Shown piece by piece: positions 22,133-33,279 of a DNA stretch of 64,000 nt. Each line of letters begins with the position of its first letter. Position 1 is the stretch's first letter. Under the pieces are notes generated by a model. It had not been told where the DNA came from. It ran no database searches and was given only the letters and a program-made list of their open reading frames with translations. A program made the translations under genes and the position numbers. Source of the DNA: Taudactylus pleione (Eukaryota > Chordata > Amphibia > Anura > Myobatrachidae); NCBI GenBank assembly GCA_031769625.1, contig JAUIMM010000637.1:4102501-4166500 (forward strand). Direction: 5' to 3'.

Positions 22133-22400
22133 CAGAGCCGTAACTAGACTTTTTGGTGCCCTGTGCCAGAAAGAGCATTGGCGCCCCCCTCATTTTTCAA
22201 AGGGACATAATGCACCCAAAAAAGGGCCATGGCTTCATGGGGATGAGCCAGGGAAGAGATAGGAGATGCTGGGGATGAAATAAGAGGAAGCTACAAGCAA
22301 GAATGATAATAAACAGAAATTTGATAGGCACAAACAGCGCCCCCTGACCTGTGGTGCCCTGTGCGATGGCACCGGCCGCACTACCCTAGCTACAGTACTG
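22133..22400. mobile_element. hAT-like non-autonomous element
   Basis: The ends CAGAGCCGTAACTAGACT and CCCTAGCTACAGTACTG are imperfect inverted repeats starting with the hAT-style CAGNG. The 8-bp flanks are GCAGTAAG (22125-22132) and GCAGTAAT (22401-22408), matching at seven of eight. It is related by its ends to the larger elements at 36047 and 52873. Confidence 0.8.
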
Positions 22401-22429
22401 GCAGTAATACAGAGAGACCCCTATCCACT

Positions 22430-22710
22430 AGTTTCGCTTTTTCAAGATGTTGATGATCTGGATTACTGAATCGGTTTGGCACCGTTGATGAATGTATTGG
22501 ATGGGACCGATGTTTGGAGATAACCGACGATAGGAGGTATCGGATAGAATCGATGATTGGAGATATTGGATTAGACCGATGATGGATGAGACCCAATGAT
22601 TGGAGGTATCAGATGGGACTAATGATTGGAGGTATTGAATGATACCGATGTTTGAAGGTATTGAATGAGAATGATGGTTCGAGGTATCGGCTGGGACCGA
22701 TGGAGGCATT
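22430..22710. repeat. degenerate minisatellite (GATGATTGGAGGTATTGG type)
   Basis: Roughly nine diverged units of about 30 bp share GATGATTGGAGGTAT and GGGACCGATG. Long open frames on the minus strand come from the repeat. It resembles the motif at 19330-19480. Confidence 0.8.
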
Positions 22711-22802
22711 AGGAACAAGTCTCAGTAGTAAAACCAGACTGGAGTGCAAGATGGTATTAGAGACTTGTTTCCCAGATTTTGGAATTGGATATAACGGACT
22801 GG

Positions 22803-23182
22803 GGGCCTGATTCAGAAGCGCTCGCTATTTGCGAGTGCTCGCTCTGATTCAGGGTGGGCTTTAAAAAAAAAAAAATCCGCCTCCAGGCCGCTCGCATAGC
22901 TGTGGGTGAACACCGACAGCTTTGTGACCAGCCTGGCGATGGTCGCGATTATCAGGCTTTTGATGAGACCCTGGTAGTAGGGTCTCGGCTCTCACGAATG
23001 ATGTCAGTAGGGCCGCCCACAAACAGCAGGCATTCCTTCGGGAAGCCTCCGTTTGTCCAGCCACCACCCCTCCCCGCCTACAAAACGGGGCGAGCTGTTG
23101 ATCAACATCGACAGCTGTCCCATTTTGCAGCTTGCGCACTGGCCGACCATCGACCGCTCGCAAGCGGATCTGAATCAGGCCC
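22803..23182. mobile_element. GGGCCTGATTCAG-family MITE, hairpin subfamily
   Basis: A TGG duplication lies at 22800-22802 and 23183-23185. The left end is GGGCCTGATTCAGAAGCG and the right end CGGATCTGAATCAGGCCC. The interior has CGCTCGCATAGCTGTGGGTG and AAACGGGGCGAGCTGTTGAT blocks of the hairpin subfamily, but it is shorter than the full form. Confidence 0.9.
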
Positions 23183-23261
23183 TGGGACCGTTCAGATACA
23201 GAGCACCTAGGAGCTCAGCACAGAGCTCTAACTTCAGCAAGGAGTGACGTTATACTGGCGG

Positions 23262-23780
23262 GATGCATTCACATTACCAGCAGCCGGGATGCTGGCCGTC
23301 AGAATCCTGACAGTGGAATCCCGACCTGGGACTACAGATAGGCATCAAAATCTCGACGCCTACCTTTAGCCCCATGCCAAAATCCTGAGAGCTGGCATCC
23401 CAAATGAAGGTAAGTGGGGAATGGGTAGAATTAGACGTGGGGGGGAGGGTTAGGTTTAGCCACCCCAGCGAGGACTTGGGGTTAGGCACCCACCCGGGAG
23501 TGTTAGGGTTAGGCTACAGGGAGGGGGGGTTAGGGTTAACCACCCCCCGCACCCCCCCTGGAGGGTTAGGTTTAGGGTGCGGGGAGGGAGGTTTAGGTTT
23601 AAGCAGCCCAGGGGGGGGTCTTAGGGTTAGGCACCACCCCGGGACTTTTAGGGTTAGGCATCATCAAGGGTTAGGGAGGGACAGGGGAAGGTTACCCTAC
23701 TCACTACCTCCGTTCAGGATCTTGAACCTTCGGGCTTCCAGTATTGGTATGAGAACCGATTCCGTACTGGCAATGTGGGC
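23262..23780. repeat. telomere-like GGTTAGGG element
   Basis: A leading segment with CAGCCGGGATGCTGGCCGTC and ATCCCGACC is followed by degenerate GGTTAGGTTTAG and GGGTTAGGCACC blocks with G-rich spacers at about 23425-23690. Its orientation is opposite to the copy at 17070. Protein-like glycine-rich frames across it are spurious. Confidence 0.75.
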
Positions 23781-23860
23781 CAGTCAGGAAATTTAATTTG
23801 TAGGGGTTGATCCCAAGGGATTGGATGCTGCAATCAGCTGGTCTGGGAGTAGCGCTCTGA

Positions 23861-24410
23861 GGGCCTGATTCAGAGCTGAACGCTCTGACCAGAGCACTCG
23901 CTCTGAATCAGGGCCCTCCTACCTGAAAATGGAGCGGCCTCCTGGCCGCTCGCATAGCTGTGGGTGACCACCCACAGCATATGCGAGCGGCCAAAAAGAT
24001 GGTCGCGATGGTCTTTGACCATCGCGACCATCGGGCTTGCGACGAGACCCTGCGGTAGGGTCTCGCTGCCGCAAGCCCAGGAGTGATTTTGGCTCTATCA
24101 GAGCCAAAATCACTCCCACTGACATCACTAGTGATGTCAGTGGGGCTGGCTTCAGACGGTAGGCGTTCCCATGGGAACACCTCTGTCTTGCAGCCACGCC
24201 CCTGGCACGCCCACCAAAGAGGGCATGCTGTCAATCAACATCGACAGCACACCCCCTTTGGTGCGAGACCCGGAGCGACGGAGAGCCTGTCGCTATCCGG
24301 GTCTCGCGCATGCGCACGACGGAGCTCCCTCCGTCGTGCGCATGTGCAGTGGGGCAACATCGACCCGCTTGCGAGCATCCTTTGCTTGCGAGCGGGTCTG
24401 AATGACCCCC
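23861..24410. mobile_element. GGGCCTGATTCAG-family MITE, full hairpin subfamily
   Basis: TGA flanks both sides (23858-23860 and 24411-24413). The left end has a short inverted copy of itself: GGGCCTGATTCAG, then CTCTGAATCAGGGCCC 40 bp later. The rest is a chain of hairpins including GGTCGCGATGGTC, AGTGATTTTGGCTC, CATCACTAGTGATG and GCACGACGGAGCTCC blocks. The right end is decayed (CTGAATGACCCCC). Confidence 0.92.
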
Positions 24411-24573
24411 TGAGTGCAGGTTGAGCGTCAGGTGACAGAGTCCAACATGGCTGCGCCCATACAGTGGACTTGGAGAGAACTTTGGCTTGCAGCTTGTGTA
24501 CCACCATGCTGGGGAGACACGCTGTGAGCAAGGGACTGCGGACAGCCATCTCCATGCTCAGTGACAGGACACA

Positions 24574-25074
24574 GGACCTGATTCAGCAAGGAACACAGTT
24601 GCTAATACGCACGCAATTGGCCGATTGTTGTGTACTGCATGTGTATGCCATTGCGATCGGCACTGCGATCGCAGTGGCTATGCAGACCCATTGCAGAGTG
24701 ATTGACATAAAGTGCCATTTTTGGTTGGTAATGGAGGGTGGTTGGCTGATTCAAGCATGCCAGTGCGTTCACACGCCGTTGCAGGGGCGTGCCTAAATTA
24801 GCCACTGCGATGGCATACACAGTCTGAGGCCTCATAGCGTGCTTGGTTGTTAGCAATTTTGGAGTAAGGTCAGAGCTTGTGCAAGTGTGTTTGAGGCTGC
24901 GATGGTACTCGATAGTACGCGGTCCTGCTAAACATTACGGATGTGTGTAAGGTAAAGTGGGCGTTCTTATGGTGTGCAGCGGCGGCATTGAGACTGTAAT
25001 GGCTTATCATACTATCGCAATGTGCGTGTAATCACTATTGCATTCGCAGTTGCTTTTCTTGCTGAATCAGGCCC
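24574..25074. mobile_element. MITE with GGCCTGATTCAGCAAG ends
   Basis: The ends are GGACCTGATTCAGCAAGGAA and CTTGCTGAATCAGGCCC. The interior has GCACTGCGATCGCAGTGGC. ACA and ACT flanks agree at two of three. It has the family end but a different interior, so it is a separate subfamily, related to the copy at 26085. Confidence 0.85.
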
Positions 25075-25350
25075 ACTGAGTGGACGGATCAGGAGCAGTG
25101 CAGGCAGACCTCAGCACCAGCCGGGATCGATGTGCTGTGTGAGAGGACCTCTGTGCTATCTGGGAGTGATGCACAGCGCTAGCGGACCTCAGCGCTAGCC
25201 TGGATAGGCACCGGAGAGGTAAGAAAGTGGTTTTAAGTGTCCCAAGCGCGACACAGAGCAAAGCACATGCCTTAATTAGCAAGTGCTTTACTCTGGGGCA
25301 GCAGCTGCAGCTGAGAAATTAACTTATCGTTGTTTCATGTAATAGGGAAT
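25075..25350. other. unassigned, CpG-containing flank
   Basis: Between two MITEs, this segment and the matching segment at 24414-24570 have mixed composition without repeat similarity in the window. A GAGAGGTAAGAAAG string near 25215-25228 resembles a splice donor, but there is no acceptor or reading-frame support. Confidence 0.3.
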
Positions 25351-25353
25351 AGA

Positions 25354-25824
25354 GGGCCTGATTCAGACCCGGTCGCAAGCCTTGAGCGCTTGCAACCGGG
25401 TCGATGGTGGCCCAGAGCGCATGCGCACGACGGAGCTGGCTCCGTCGTGCACATGCGCGAGACCCGGATATAGACGGGAAATCCGTCACTTCAGGTCTCG
25501 CACCAAAGGGGGCGTGCTGTCGATGTTGAGTGACAGCACGCCCCCTTTGGGGGGCGGGCCGGAGGGGTGGCTGCCCAAACGGAGGCGTTCTCATGAGACA
25601 TCACAAGTGTTAGAGCCGAAATCTCTCTGGGGCTTGCGGCAACGAGACCCTACCACAAGGGTCTCGTCGCAAGCCCGATGGTCGCGATGGTCTTGACCAT
25701 CGCGACCATCATCATGGTCACCCACAGCTATGCGAGCGGCCAGGAGGCCGTTCTAAAAAAAATAATGACCGGCCCTGATTCAGAGCGAGCGCTCTGTCAG
25801 AGCGACCGGCTCTGAATCAGGCCC
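25354..25824. mobile_element. GGGCCTGATTCAG-family MITE, hairpin subfamily, reversed
   Basis: A perfect AGA duplication lies at 25351-25353 and 25825-25827. The duplicated-end hairpin (CCTGATTCAGAGCG...CTCTGAATCAGGCCC) lies on the right, so this copy is reversed relative to 23861. It carries the same series of inner hairpins, for example CACCAAAGGGGGCGTGCTGTC and its mirror. Confidence 0.93.
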
Positions 25825-25935
25825 AGAGATTGTAAGCTCCACTGGGCAAGGACGGATGTGAAGACTGCTATATTCTCTGTAAAACTCTGCATAATGTAAT
25901 ATAACTATTAATGAATAATAAACAATAAAATCTTT
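25825..25935 (+). mobile_element. 3' tail fragment of a SINE/LINE
   Basis: AGATTGTAAGCTCCACTGGGC, ATTCTCTGTAAAACTCTGC and the AATAATAAAC end match the CR1/L2-like tail of the SINE at 16381-16724. The tRNA head is missing. The neighbouring MITE's duplication AGA forms its first bases. Confidence 0.75.
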
Positions 25936-26084
25936 ATGGTGTACAGTTTGATTGCAATATGGAATGATATGTAATGGTTCACAAATGCAAAATTATTAAG
26001 TATTTTGTATGAAGTGGCTTATAGCAACACAAACAGAACATACTACCCTGTCCTCACCAATAGCTACTGCCTATTTGGGGCAAA

Positions 26085-26619
26085 GGGCCTGATTCATTAA
26101 GGATTGCTATTGCGATCGCAGTTCTGTAATCACACACAGGTCTGCTGCGAAAATATGCTAATGATTGCTATCGCAATGTCATTGCACTGCCAGCATAGAA
26201 ACGCCCACTGCCTCCCACTACCGCTATCTTACATCTGTAATACCTTGCAATACTTCACAAACATCAGTAACATCGAGTACCATTAGCCCCTCACACAGAA
26301 TTACAGCAACCCTGACCTTAGTTAGAAATTGCTAACCTCATTAAACGCCGCGATAGCTCAAGCTATGTATACCATCGCAGTGGGTCATTTCTGCACGCCC
26401 CTGTAATGCCGTTCAAACGCTCTGGCACACCTGCCTTTCGCCGACCACCACCCCCAAAGGCTCACTTCCTATCAATCACTCTGTGAAGGGGCTGTGTGGT
26501 CTCTGCAATCGCAGTGAAGCCTTCGCCTACACACACTGCGATACATACGCATGCGCAGTTTGACACAATTGGCCGTCTGCGTGCGTAATTTTAATAGCGA
26601 TCAGTAATGAATCAGTCCC
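26085..26619. mobile_element. MITE with GGGCCTGATTCATTAAGG ends
   Basis: A perfect AAA duplication lies at 26082-26084 and 26620-26622. The left end reads GGGCCTGATTCATTAAGGA and the right end TAATGAATCAGTCCC. The interior has GATTGCTATTGCGATCGC and TACGCATGCGCAG. It belongs to the same end-family with a diverged body. Confidence 0.88.
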
Positions 26620-26622
26620 AAA

Positions 26623-27660
26623 GACATCTCAATGACAGAGCCAGCTGTGTACAGCCATCTTTAATTTATAGCTCCTTCACATGTAAAAGTTACATTTTAT
26701 ATATGTTTATCAAATCATTCTGGGAGTTATCCAAATATTATTTTTCTGTTACTTTATCTCCATGGAAACCTAAAAGTTTTGGAACCTTTGCAGATGTTTC
26801 TCTCTGTAATGCGCTATGTTATTTTTTTATTTTAAGTTTTTGTGTTCTGTTTCATTTTGTTCTTTTTCCTGTTTACTATTGTAGCTGGGATCAGCAGAAA
26901 AAGAAAGATCGTACAGCAAGATAGTCGACGGATAACACCCGGGTTGTTTACAATCGAAAAGCCTTAGGAGAAAGGTTATTGTAGCACTGGCACAAGATTA
27001 ATGTATCTGGCTCTACCCAATTTACACCCAGCACCCTGCTCTACCCTGAAATACCAGTAATGCAGGTAGTTGTTCCGCATATTGTCAGAGAGCTAGTTAC
27101 ATTATAATATCCCAAGCGGAGTTTATATAAAATTACAGATAAAAAAAAGGCTTAAAGCAAAACTTTTTTTTTTTAGCTCTAGATATGTTAAATGATTATT
27201 AAATTGTTATATACGCTTATATAGTGCAAAATCGCTGAGTTTGTTGTTGCTGTTTCATTTATAAGATAGATAATTAAACTGGATTTCTAATAAATAATAA
27301 GATAGCTAATTAATCTTTTTGTTGTACTCTGGGGATGATTAAAGGGACCCTGCAATCAGAAAATAGTTTCTTCAATTAAAAAAAATAACAAAAAACCAGA
27401 ACCACATTTCATTCTATTGTTCATAATTATATTTAGCCATAGATTAAAACATTAATTTAAATATGCAAATTAGATGTATCCCCCATGTATAATGAACACT
27501 AGGTTATGGTATCACTTAGCAAAATGGGCCTATAACATAGTTTCTTATTAAAAATACTTAGCTATAAATTGAAGAGAGAACTTATTTTTATATATTTATT
27601 AAATGTTATCACTGATTTTCTTTAAACTGGAAAAAGCATATTAGAGGGTCTGTCTGCCCC
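26623..27660. other. AT-rich unassigned sequence
   Basis: No gene or transposon boundary was recognised. The open frame at 26607-26924 is AT-rich, hydrophobic and without a family signature. Confidence 0.4.
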
Positions 27661-28215
27661 TTCTAACTAGACTGTAAGCTCTCATGACAGGGTGATCCTC
27701 CCCTGCCCACATTGGCACCAAACCTATAAGCTCAACACTCTGTATGCTCTATAGGGGAAATTCAATTCAGTGCGATGTTGAATAGCCACGGGAAGGAGCT
27801 CCCGAAGCTATTCAATACACCACGCTGTTTGGGCGGGCAAGGTATTTCTTCTCGCACCCCCCTGGGGATGTGAGGAGAAATTCGTCAAAAGTGCCGGGTG
27901 CGCAGCTATTTTACTGCTTAGCGCGGCACTAACAGACGCGAAAACCGTCACTTTAGTCAGAAGATGCCGGTTCTCGTGCCTTAACACCCTTGTTAAGTTG
28001 CGAGAACTGCCATTCTCCGACATAACAGCGCACTGAATTGAATAGCTCCGGGAGCTCCCTCCCGGCGCTATTCAATTCGCGTTGATTTGAATTCCCCCCA
28101 ATGACTGTACTGTAAGGCTTTTGCATTTTTTCCTCTTGTTTTGTGTGCACTGTTTATACTTAGGTACTTTGTAAGACGCTGCAGAACCCTTGTGTCATAG
28201 AAATAGTGGACAATA
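27661..28215 (+). mobile_element. LINE/SINE tail split by a MITE
   Basis: Tail-like sequence occurs in two pieces: 27668-27753 (AGACTGTAAGCTCTCATGACAG) and 28098-28215 (GACTGTACTGTAAGGC, then TTTGTAAGACGCTGCAG and AATAATAATATG). The pieces read as one CR1/L2-like 3' end interrupted by the MITE at about 27755-28097. Confidence 0.6.
27755..28097. mobile_element. MITE with GGGGAAATTCAA ends
   Basis: The left end GGGGAAATTCAATTCAGTGCG is mirrored by CGCGTTGATTTGAATTCCCC on the right. Inner copies of GAATAGC and CTCCCGG blocks are also mirrored. No clear duplication was found. Confidence 0.75.
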
Positions 28216-28298
28216 ATAATATGACTAATATTAGTTGTAGATTAATTTTTGTATAGTCTTACCTTTACTTATTCAGTCGAATTTTTTTGTTTTTCTAC

Positions 28299-28615
28299 TA
28301 GAGAAACGAACACACCCGAACTTAGGGGTTCCGAGTAGAATTGAGTCCCAGTTCGGAATCATTTTGGGGTCCTGAGCGGAACCGAGTACCAGCTCGGGAC
28401 TTCTCACAATTCAGAACTCGGATTTAAAAACCAAAGTTTTGGATTGTATGTAAACAGGTCCAAATGACATGATTTTAGCTGTTTTTAAGGATTTTTAGCG
28501 ATTTTAAAGGTATTCAAAACCGAACCAAAACCACTTGAAGGTGGTGTTGCCAAAATTAAAACATGATGATGAATTAGAACCGAAACCAAAACCCGGGGGT
28601 CCGCGCATATCTCTA
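28299..28615. mobile_element. hAT-like MITE with TAGAGA/TCTCTA ends
   Basis: The left end TAGAGAAACGAACACACCCG is mirrored by the right end GGGGGTCCGCGCATATCTCTA. The 8-bp flanks TTTTCTAC (28291-28298) and GTTTCTAC (28616-28623) agree at seven positions. The interior, with GGTCCAAATGACATG, is also found around the nested element at 61583. Confidence 0.85.
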
Positions 28616-28662
28616 GTTTCTACAGTAAATGGATGTAGCAATATATCAAATGAAAACACTTA

Positions 28663-29495
28663 GGCCCGTATTCAATTTGAGGTGAAAAGTCTGAGGTCGG
28701 ACTTTTCACCATAATCGCTGGTTTTTCCTATGATAAAGTATCAGGCGTGTGCCCGCTTATCCCCGTATTCAATTTGGTTCCGGCGAAAACGGGACCCGGC
28801 GGAAAGGTAAGTATCAGAAAAGATCTGTACATTTTCGTAAAATCATCCTGGAACCCCCCTAAAGATGTCCTGACATGGGGGATCACTATGGGTACCCCCA
28901 TTTTGGCCTTTGGAAGGTAAGTCAGGTTTTTTAATAGCCACTGCAGGTGCATGTGAAGAAGGGGTGAAGAATAGCACTTATCTTTTTTTTTAAAATAAAT
29001 ATGCCCATCAAATTTGGGGTACATGAAAATGGGTGTAAGACTGTTATAAGTCCCAAAAATTCTTCAAAAATACACCTGCCGCTACCAGCCGCATTCTAGA
29101 AAACACCTGCCACATTCATGGGGACCCCCCCTGAATCAATATCGCTAGTTTAAAATTTTGTTCCCCAATATATTTTTTTTTCGCCCCCAAAATTAAAGTA
29201 CATTTTTTGGGGTGTCCTGAGGATTTTTTTTTTTTGACACAGATTACTTTTAGGGGACATTAAAAAGGCTGCACCCTATTTTATTTTATTCTTCACCCCT
29301 AAACCCCAATTCTGCACTTAATTTTGCCATGTATTACATGGTGAAAACTTATCCCCGTTTTTAACAAAGACTTTTCGCACCTGCCAAAAGTCTTTGAAAT
29401 TGAATATGGGGATAATTGAAACAGGCGAAAATGACGTCATCGGCAATAAATTATCGCCCGATAACGGACTTTTCGCCTCTATTTGAATATGGCCC
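28663..29495. mobile_element. Harbinger-like MITE with GGCCCGTATTCAA ends
   Basis: A perfect TTA duplication lies at 28660-28662 and 29496-29498. The left end GGCCCGTATTCAATTTGAGG is mirrored by the right end CCTCTATTTGAATATGGCCC. Subterminal GGACTTTTCACC and GGACTTTTCGCC are related. The length is about 830 bp with no coding region. Confidence 0.85.
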
Positions 29496-29499
29496 TTAC

Positions 29500-30690
29500 T
29501 TGCGATCTGCTGTTAAATAGCCTGCACCATTGTTAAACATCACTGAGAGTCATTTATTTCCAGGTTTGATATAAAGTGATGAAGATTTCCAGCAAAAAAA
29601 AAAAAACCCCATTCGTTATTAATCTGCAACAAGTGTATCTCTTGATACAAATCCAGTATTATAAAGACAATTATCTCCTGCGCACGAGTGACCTCACTAA
29701 TTCCTATTTCTCATCTTCCTGTGTGGCTGCCATTAACATGGAAAAATAAGATGCCAGCAGACGGACCCAGCATAATATTCACAAGCCTTTTAATTTTTTT
29801 TTTTTGCAAACTGATGTACTGTTTTGAATTACATTAAAGGGTGATTTTCTCTCCAACATGAAAATAAGACGTCATTAAAAGTGATTTGCAGGCTTTATTA
29901 ATCATTTCTCTTTAGCATGTTCAAACACGTCTAACATGGCCCATTGGGATAGAGAAATCTTGTGCATGGTTCTACATCTATGGAAATAACAAAACTAATT
30001 AACATTAACGGAAAATGTTACTGTTGAAATAGAGTTTTGGAAAAGGTACAAAATGTAATGGCACATTAAAGCTATCAGATTATCTGCTAGGCCCAAGCCT
30101 AAACCAATCCCATTTGAGTCAAAGGGGTCAATCCTATTAGGCGTGAATTGCGTGTAGCGGGTTTGTTTCTTGAAACACGCTGACTTCGCATCGAAGCGCA
30201 CTCCCGAGAATTCTCCAATTAAAAATGCCTATTCGCACTGCTTGCAGCAAATTGACTGCCTAATGAGATTTGAGAGAAATGCATGAAAAAGTGAGGAGAT
30301 CATCCTGGACCTCCCATAATGGATCATTTCGTTAGCAGAACCGTATAGAAGACTGTTTGTGGGCATTAGGAAGGTATGTACGTTTTTAAATGGTATCAAA
30401 TGGCTGATTTGTGCTTTTTTTTTTTACATGCAAGAAAATGATAAAAAAAACAAACTTTTTTCGTTTGATCTCAAACGAATTAAACGAACAATGCAAAAAA
30501 AAGTAGGAAAAGGGTGATTTTAGGGTACTTTGAGAGCACCTTGAAAAATTTAATTTTTAAAAAAAAATTATTATTTTTCAACTAACAATTATTGTAGTTA
30601 AATTTGGGGTGCCTAAACTAATGATAAAGTTGATTTTGGGTTAATTTGAGGAATTTTTTTTTTGTTTACCCCAAATAATGACATGTAATT
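29500..30690. other. gene-free interval
   Basis: The segment 29690-29960 has mixed composition, several ATTA motifs and no repeat match, so it is a possible conserved non-coding block. A decayed repeat end with CAATCCTATTAGGCGTGAATTG lies at about 30128-30150. The rest is A/T-rich. Confidence 0.4.
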
Positions 30691-30851
30691 ATTAGGGATG
30701 AGCGGGTTCGGATTTCTGAAATCCGAACCCCCCCGAGCCCCCCCGATCCGAGGCCGATCCGAGTCAGGCTCGACTTTTCCCGCCTGACTCGGATCTGAAA
30801 TCGAGGCAAAATGTCATCATCCCGCCTGCCGGGTCTCGCGGGTTTTGGATT

Positions 30852-30860
30852 CTATATAAG
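30852..30860 (+). promoter_or_regulatory. TATA box of the hAT element
   Basis: CTATATAAG lies about 160 bp inside the left terminus. It is followed by CGCCATTTTGTCACTCGGC, giving a plausible start region for the transposase transcript. The position matches a promoter between the terminus and the leader repeats. Confidence 0.6.
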
Positions 30861-30929
30861 GTACCCGCGTCGGCGCCATTTTGTCACTCGGCTGTGGACA
30901 GTGAAGAGGGAGGGTGGGAGTTAGGGCTG

Positions 30930-31250
30930 GCTGGGCTGTGTAGTGTAGTGTTGTGCTGTGCTGTGCTGCTGTCCATAGGGGCTGTGTCCACTCCTCCAAA
31001 GTCCATAGGGGCTGGCTGTGTTGTGCTGTGCTGCTGTTGTCCATATGGGCTGTGTCCACTCCTCCAAAGTCCATAGGGGCTGGCTGTGTTGTGCTGCTGT
31101 TGTCCATAGGGGCTGTGTCCACTCCTCAAAAGTCCATAGGGGCTGGCTGGACTGTTGTGCAGTCAGTTGTCCATAGGGGCTGTGTCCACTCCAAAGTCCT
31201 GTGCAGTGTCCCAGTCCTAAAGGGGTGCTGTAGTGTTGTCCAGGGGGTGC
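30930..31250. repeat. tandem repeat with GTCCATAGGGGCTG units
   Basis: Units of about 65 bp contain GTCCATAGGGGCTGTGTCC and AAAGTCCATAGGGGCTGG. The long frames on both strands are repeat products. It lies in the untranslated leader of the hAT element. Confidence 0.85.
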
Positions 31251-31269
31251 TCTGTCCATCAGGGGTGCT

Positions 31270-33250
31270 CCCGCCAAGTGCAAAAAAATTTAATATTTTT
31301 TTCTGTTTGTGAATTGTGTGCGCAGTAGCCGCACGTGCATCAACAAAGTAGTGCCAAGCGTGCGCCTGTGTCATAAGTAAAGGGCCGGCTGGCTTGACCG
31401 TTAAAGGGTGCTGTAACCCCCAAAGTGCACTCCAAACAAAATAAAAAAATATTTTCTGTGTTTGTGAATTGTGTGCACTGTGGCTGCACGTGCATCAACA
31501 AAGGAGCAGCACCAAGCGTGCGCCTGTGTCATAAGTAAAGGGCCGGCTGGCTTGACCGTTAAAGGGTGCTGTAACCCCCAAAGTGCACTCCAAACAAAAT
31601 AAAAAAATATTTTCTGTGTTTGTGAATTGTGTGCACTGTGGCTGCACGTGCATCAACAAAGGAGCAGCACCAAGCGTGCGCCTGTGTCATAAGTAAAGGG
31701 CCGGCTGGCTTGACCGTTAAAGGGTGCTGTAACCCCCAAAGTGCACTCCAAAAAAAATAAAAATATATTTTTTTTTGTGTTTGTGAATTGTGTGCGCAGT
31801 AGCCGCACGTGCATCAACAAAGTAGCGCCAAGTGTGCGCCTGTGTCATAAGAGCCAGCTGGCTTGTCCGTTAAAGGGTGCTGTAACCCCCAAAGTGCACT
31901 CCACACAAAATGAAAAAATATTTTCTGTGTTTGTGAATTGTGTGCACTGTGGCTGCACGTGCATCCTCAAAGCAGCAGCGCCAAGCGTGTTCCTGTGTCC
32001 CATAAGTAAAGGGCTGGCTGGCTTGTCCGTTAAAGGGTGCTGTAACCCCCAAAGTGCCTCCCCAAAAAAATTTAAAAAAATATTTTTTGTGTTTGTGATT
32101 TGTGTGCGCAGTAGCCGCACGTGCATCAACAAAGTAGCGCCAAGTGTGCACCTGTGTCATAAGTAAAGGGCCCGGCTGGCTTGACCGTTAAAGGGTGCTG
32201 TAACCCCCAAAGTGCACTCCAATCAAAATAAAAAAATATTTTCTGTGTTTGTGAATTGTGTGCACTGCGGCGGCACGTGCATCAACAGAGGAGCAGCACC
32301 AAGCGTGCGCCTGTGTCATAAGTAAAGGGCTGGCTGGCTTGTTCATTAAAGGGTGGTGTAACCCTCAAAGTGCGCTCCACAAAAAATAAAAAATTCGCCT
32401 TTTTTTCTCTGTCTTTGTGAATTGTGTGGGCTGTAGCTGCACCTGGATCCTCAAAGCAGCAGCGACAAGAGTGCGTCTGTCTGTTAAAGCGTGTAAAGCG
32501 TGATGTAACCCCCAAAGTGCACTCCAACAAAAATAAAATATTTTCTTCTGTGTTTGTGAATTGTGTGCACTGTACGTGCATCCTCAAAGCAGCAGCGCCA
32601 AGCGTGCGTCTGTCTGTTAAAGGGTGGTGTAACCCCCAAAGTGCACTCCAACAAAAATAAAACATTTTCTTCTGTGTTTGTGAAGTGTCTGCACTGTACG
32701 TGCATCCTCAAAGCAGCAGCGCCAAGCGTGTGTCTGTCTGTTAAAGGGTGGTGTAACCCTCAAAGTGCGCTCCACAAAGAATAAAAAATTCTTCTTTTTT
32801 TTTCTGTCTTTGTGAATTGTGTGGGCTATAGCCGCACCTGCATCCTCAAAGCAGCAGCGCCAAGTGTGCGTCTGTCTGTTAAAGGATGGTGTAACCCCCA
32901 AAGTGCACTCCAACAAAAATAAATCATTTTCTTCTGTGTTTGTGAATTGTCTGCACTGTACGTGCATCCTCAGAGCAGCAGCGCCAAGCGTGCATCTGTC
33001 TGTTAAAGGGTGGTGTAACTCTCAAAGTGCGCTACACAAAGAATAAAAAATTCTTCTTTTTTTTTCTGTCTTTGTGAATTGTGTGGGCTATAGCCGCACC
33101 TGCATCCTCAAAGCAGCAGCGCCAAGCGTGCTCCTGTGTCCCAAAAAGTAAAGAGCCGGCTGGCTCATTTCTTAAAGGGTGGTGTAACCCACAAAGTGCA
33201 CTAGTCTCCAACAAAAATAAAAAATGATTTTCTGTGTTTGTGTGCGCCTT
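31270..33250. repeat. about 13 tandem copies of a 120-165-bp unit in the hAT leader
   Basis: Each unit carries GTGTTTGTGAATTGTGTGC, then GCACGTGCATCAACAAAG, then GTTAAAGGGTGCTGTAACCC and CAAAGTGCACTCCA. Unit starts fall near 31302, 31459, 31618, 31779, 31930, 32090, 32247, 32416, 32551, 32672, 32811, 32938 and 33073. Units shorten from about 160 to about 130 bp toward the gene. Open frames across the array on either strand are not genes. Confidence 0.9.
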
Positions 33251-33279
33251 AGCCGCACGTATATATCAATATAACATAA

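Noticed and set aside
23404..23796. Glycine-rich 130-codon frame
   Set aside because: It is a translation of degenerate TTAGGG-like repeats. Similar frames appear at 55893 and 56825 for the same reason.
25200..25235. First exon with splice donor (GAGAGGTAAGAAAG)
   Set aside because: A single donor-like string without an open frame, promoter or acceptor is expected by chance.
30817..33214. Glutamine- and proline-rich or cysteine-rich frames upstream of the hAT transposase
   Set aside because: They lie in tandem leader repeats with units of varying length and occur on both strands.
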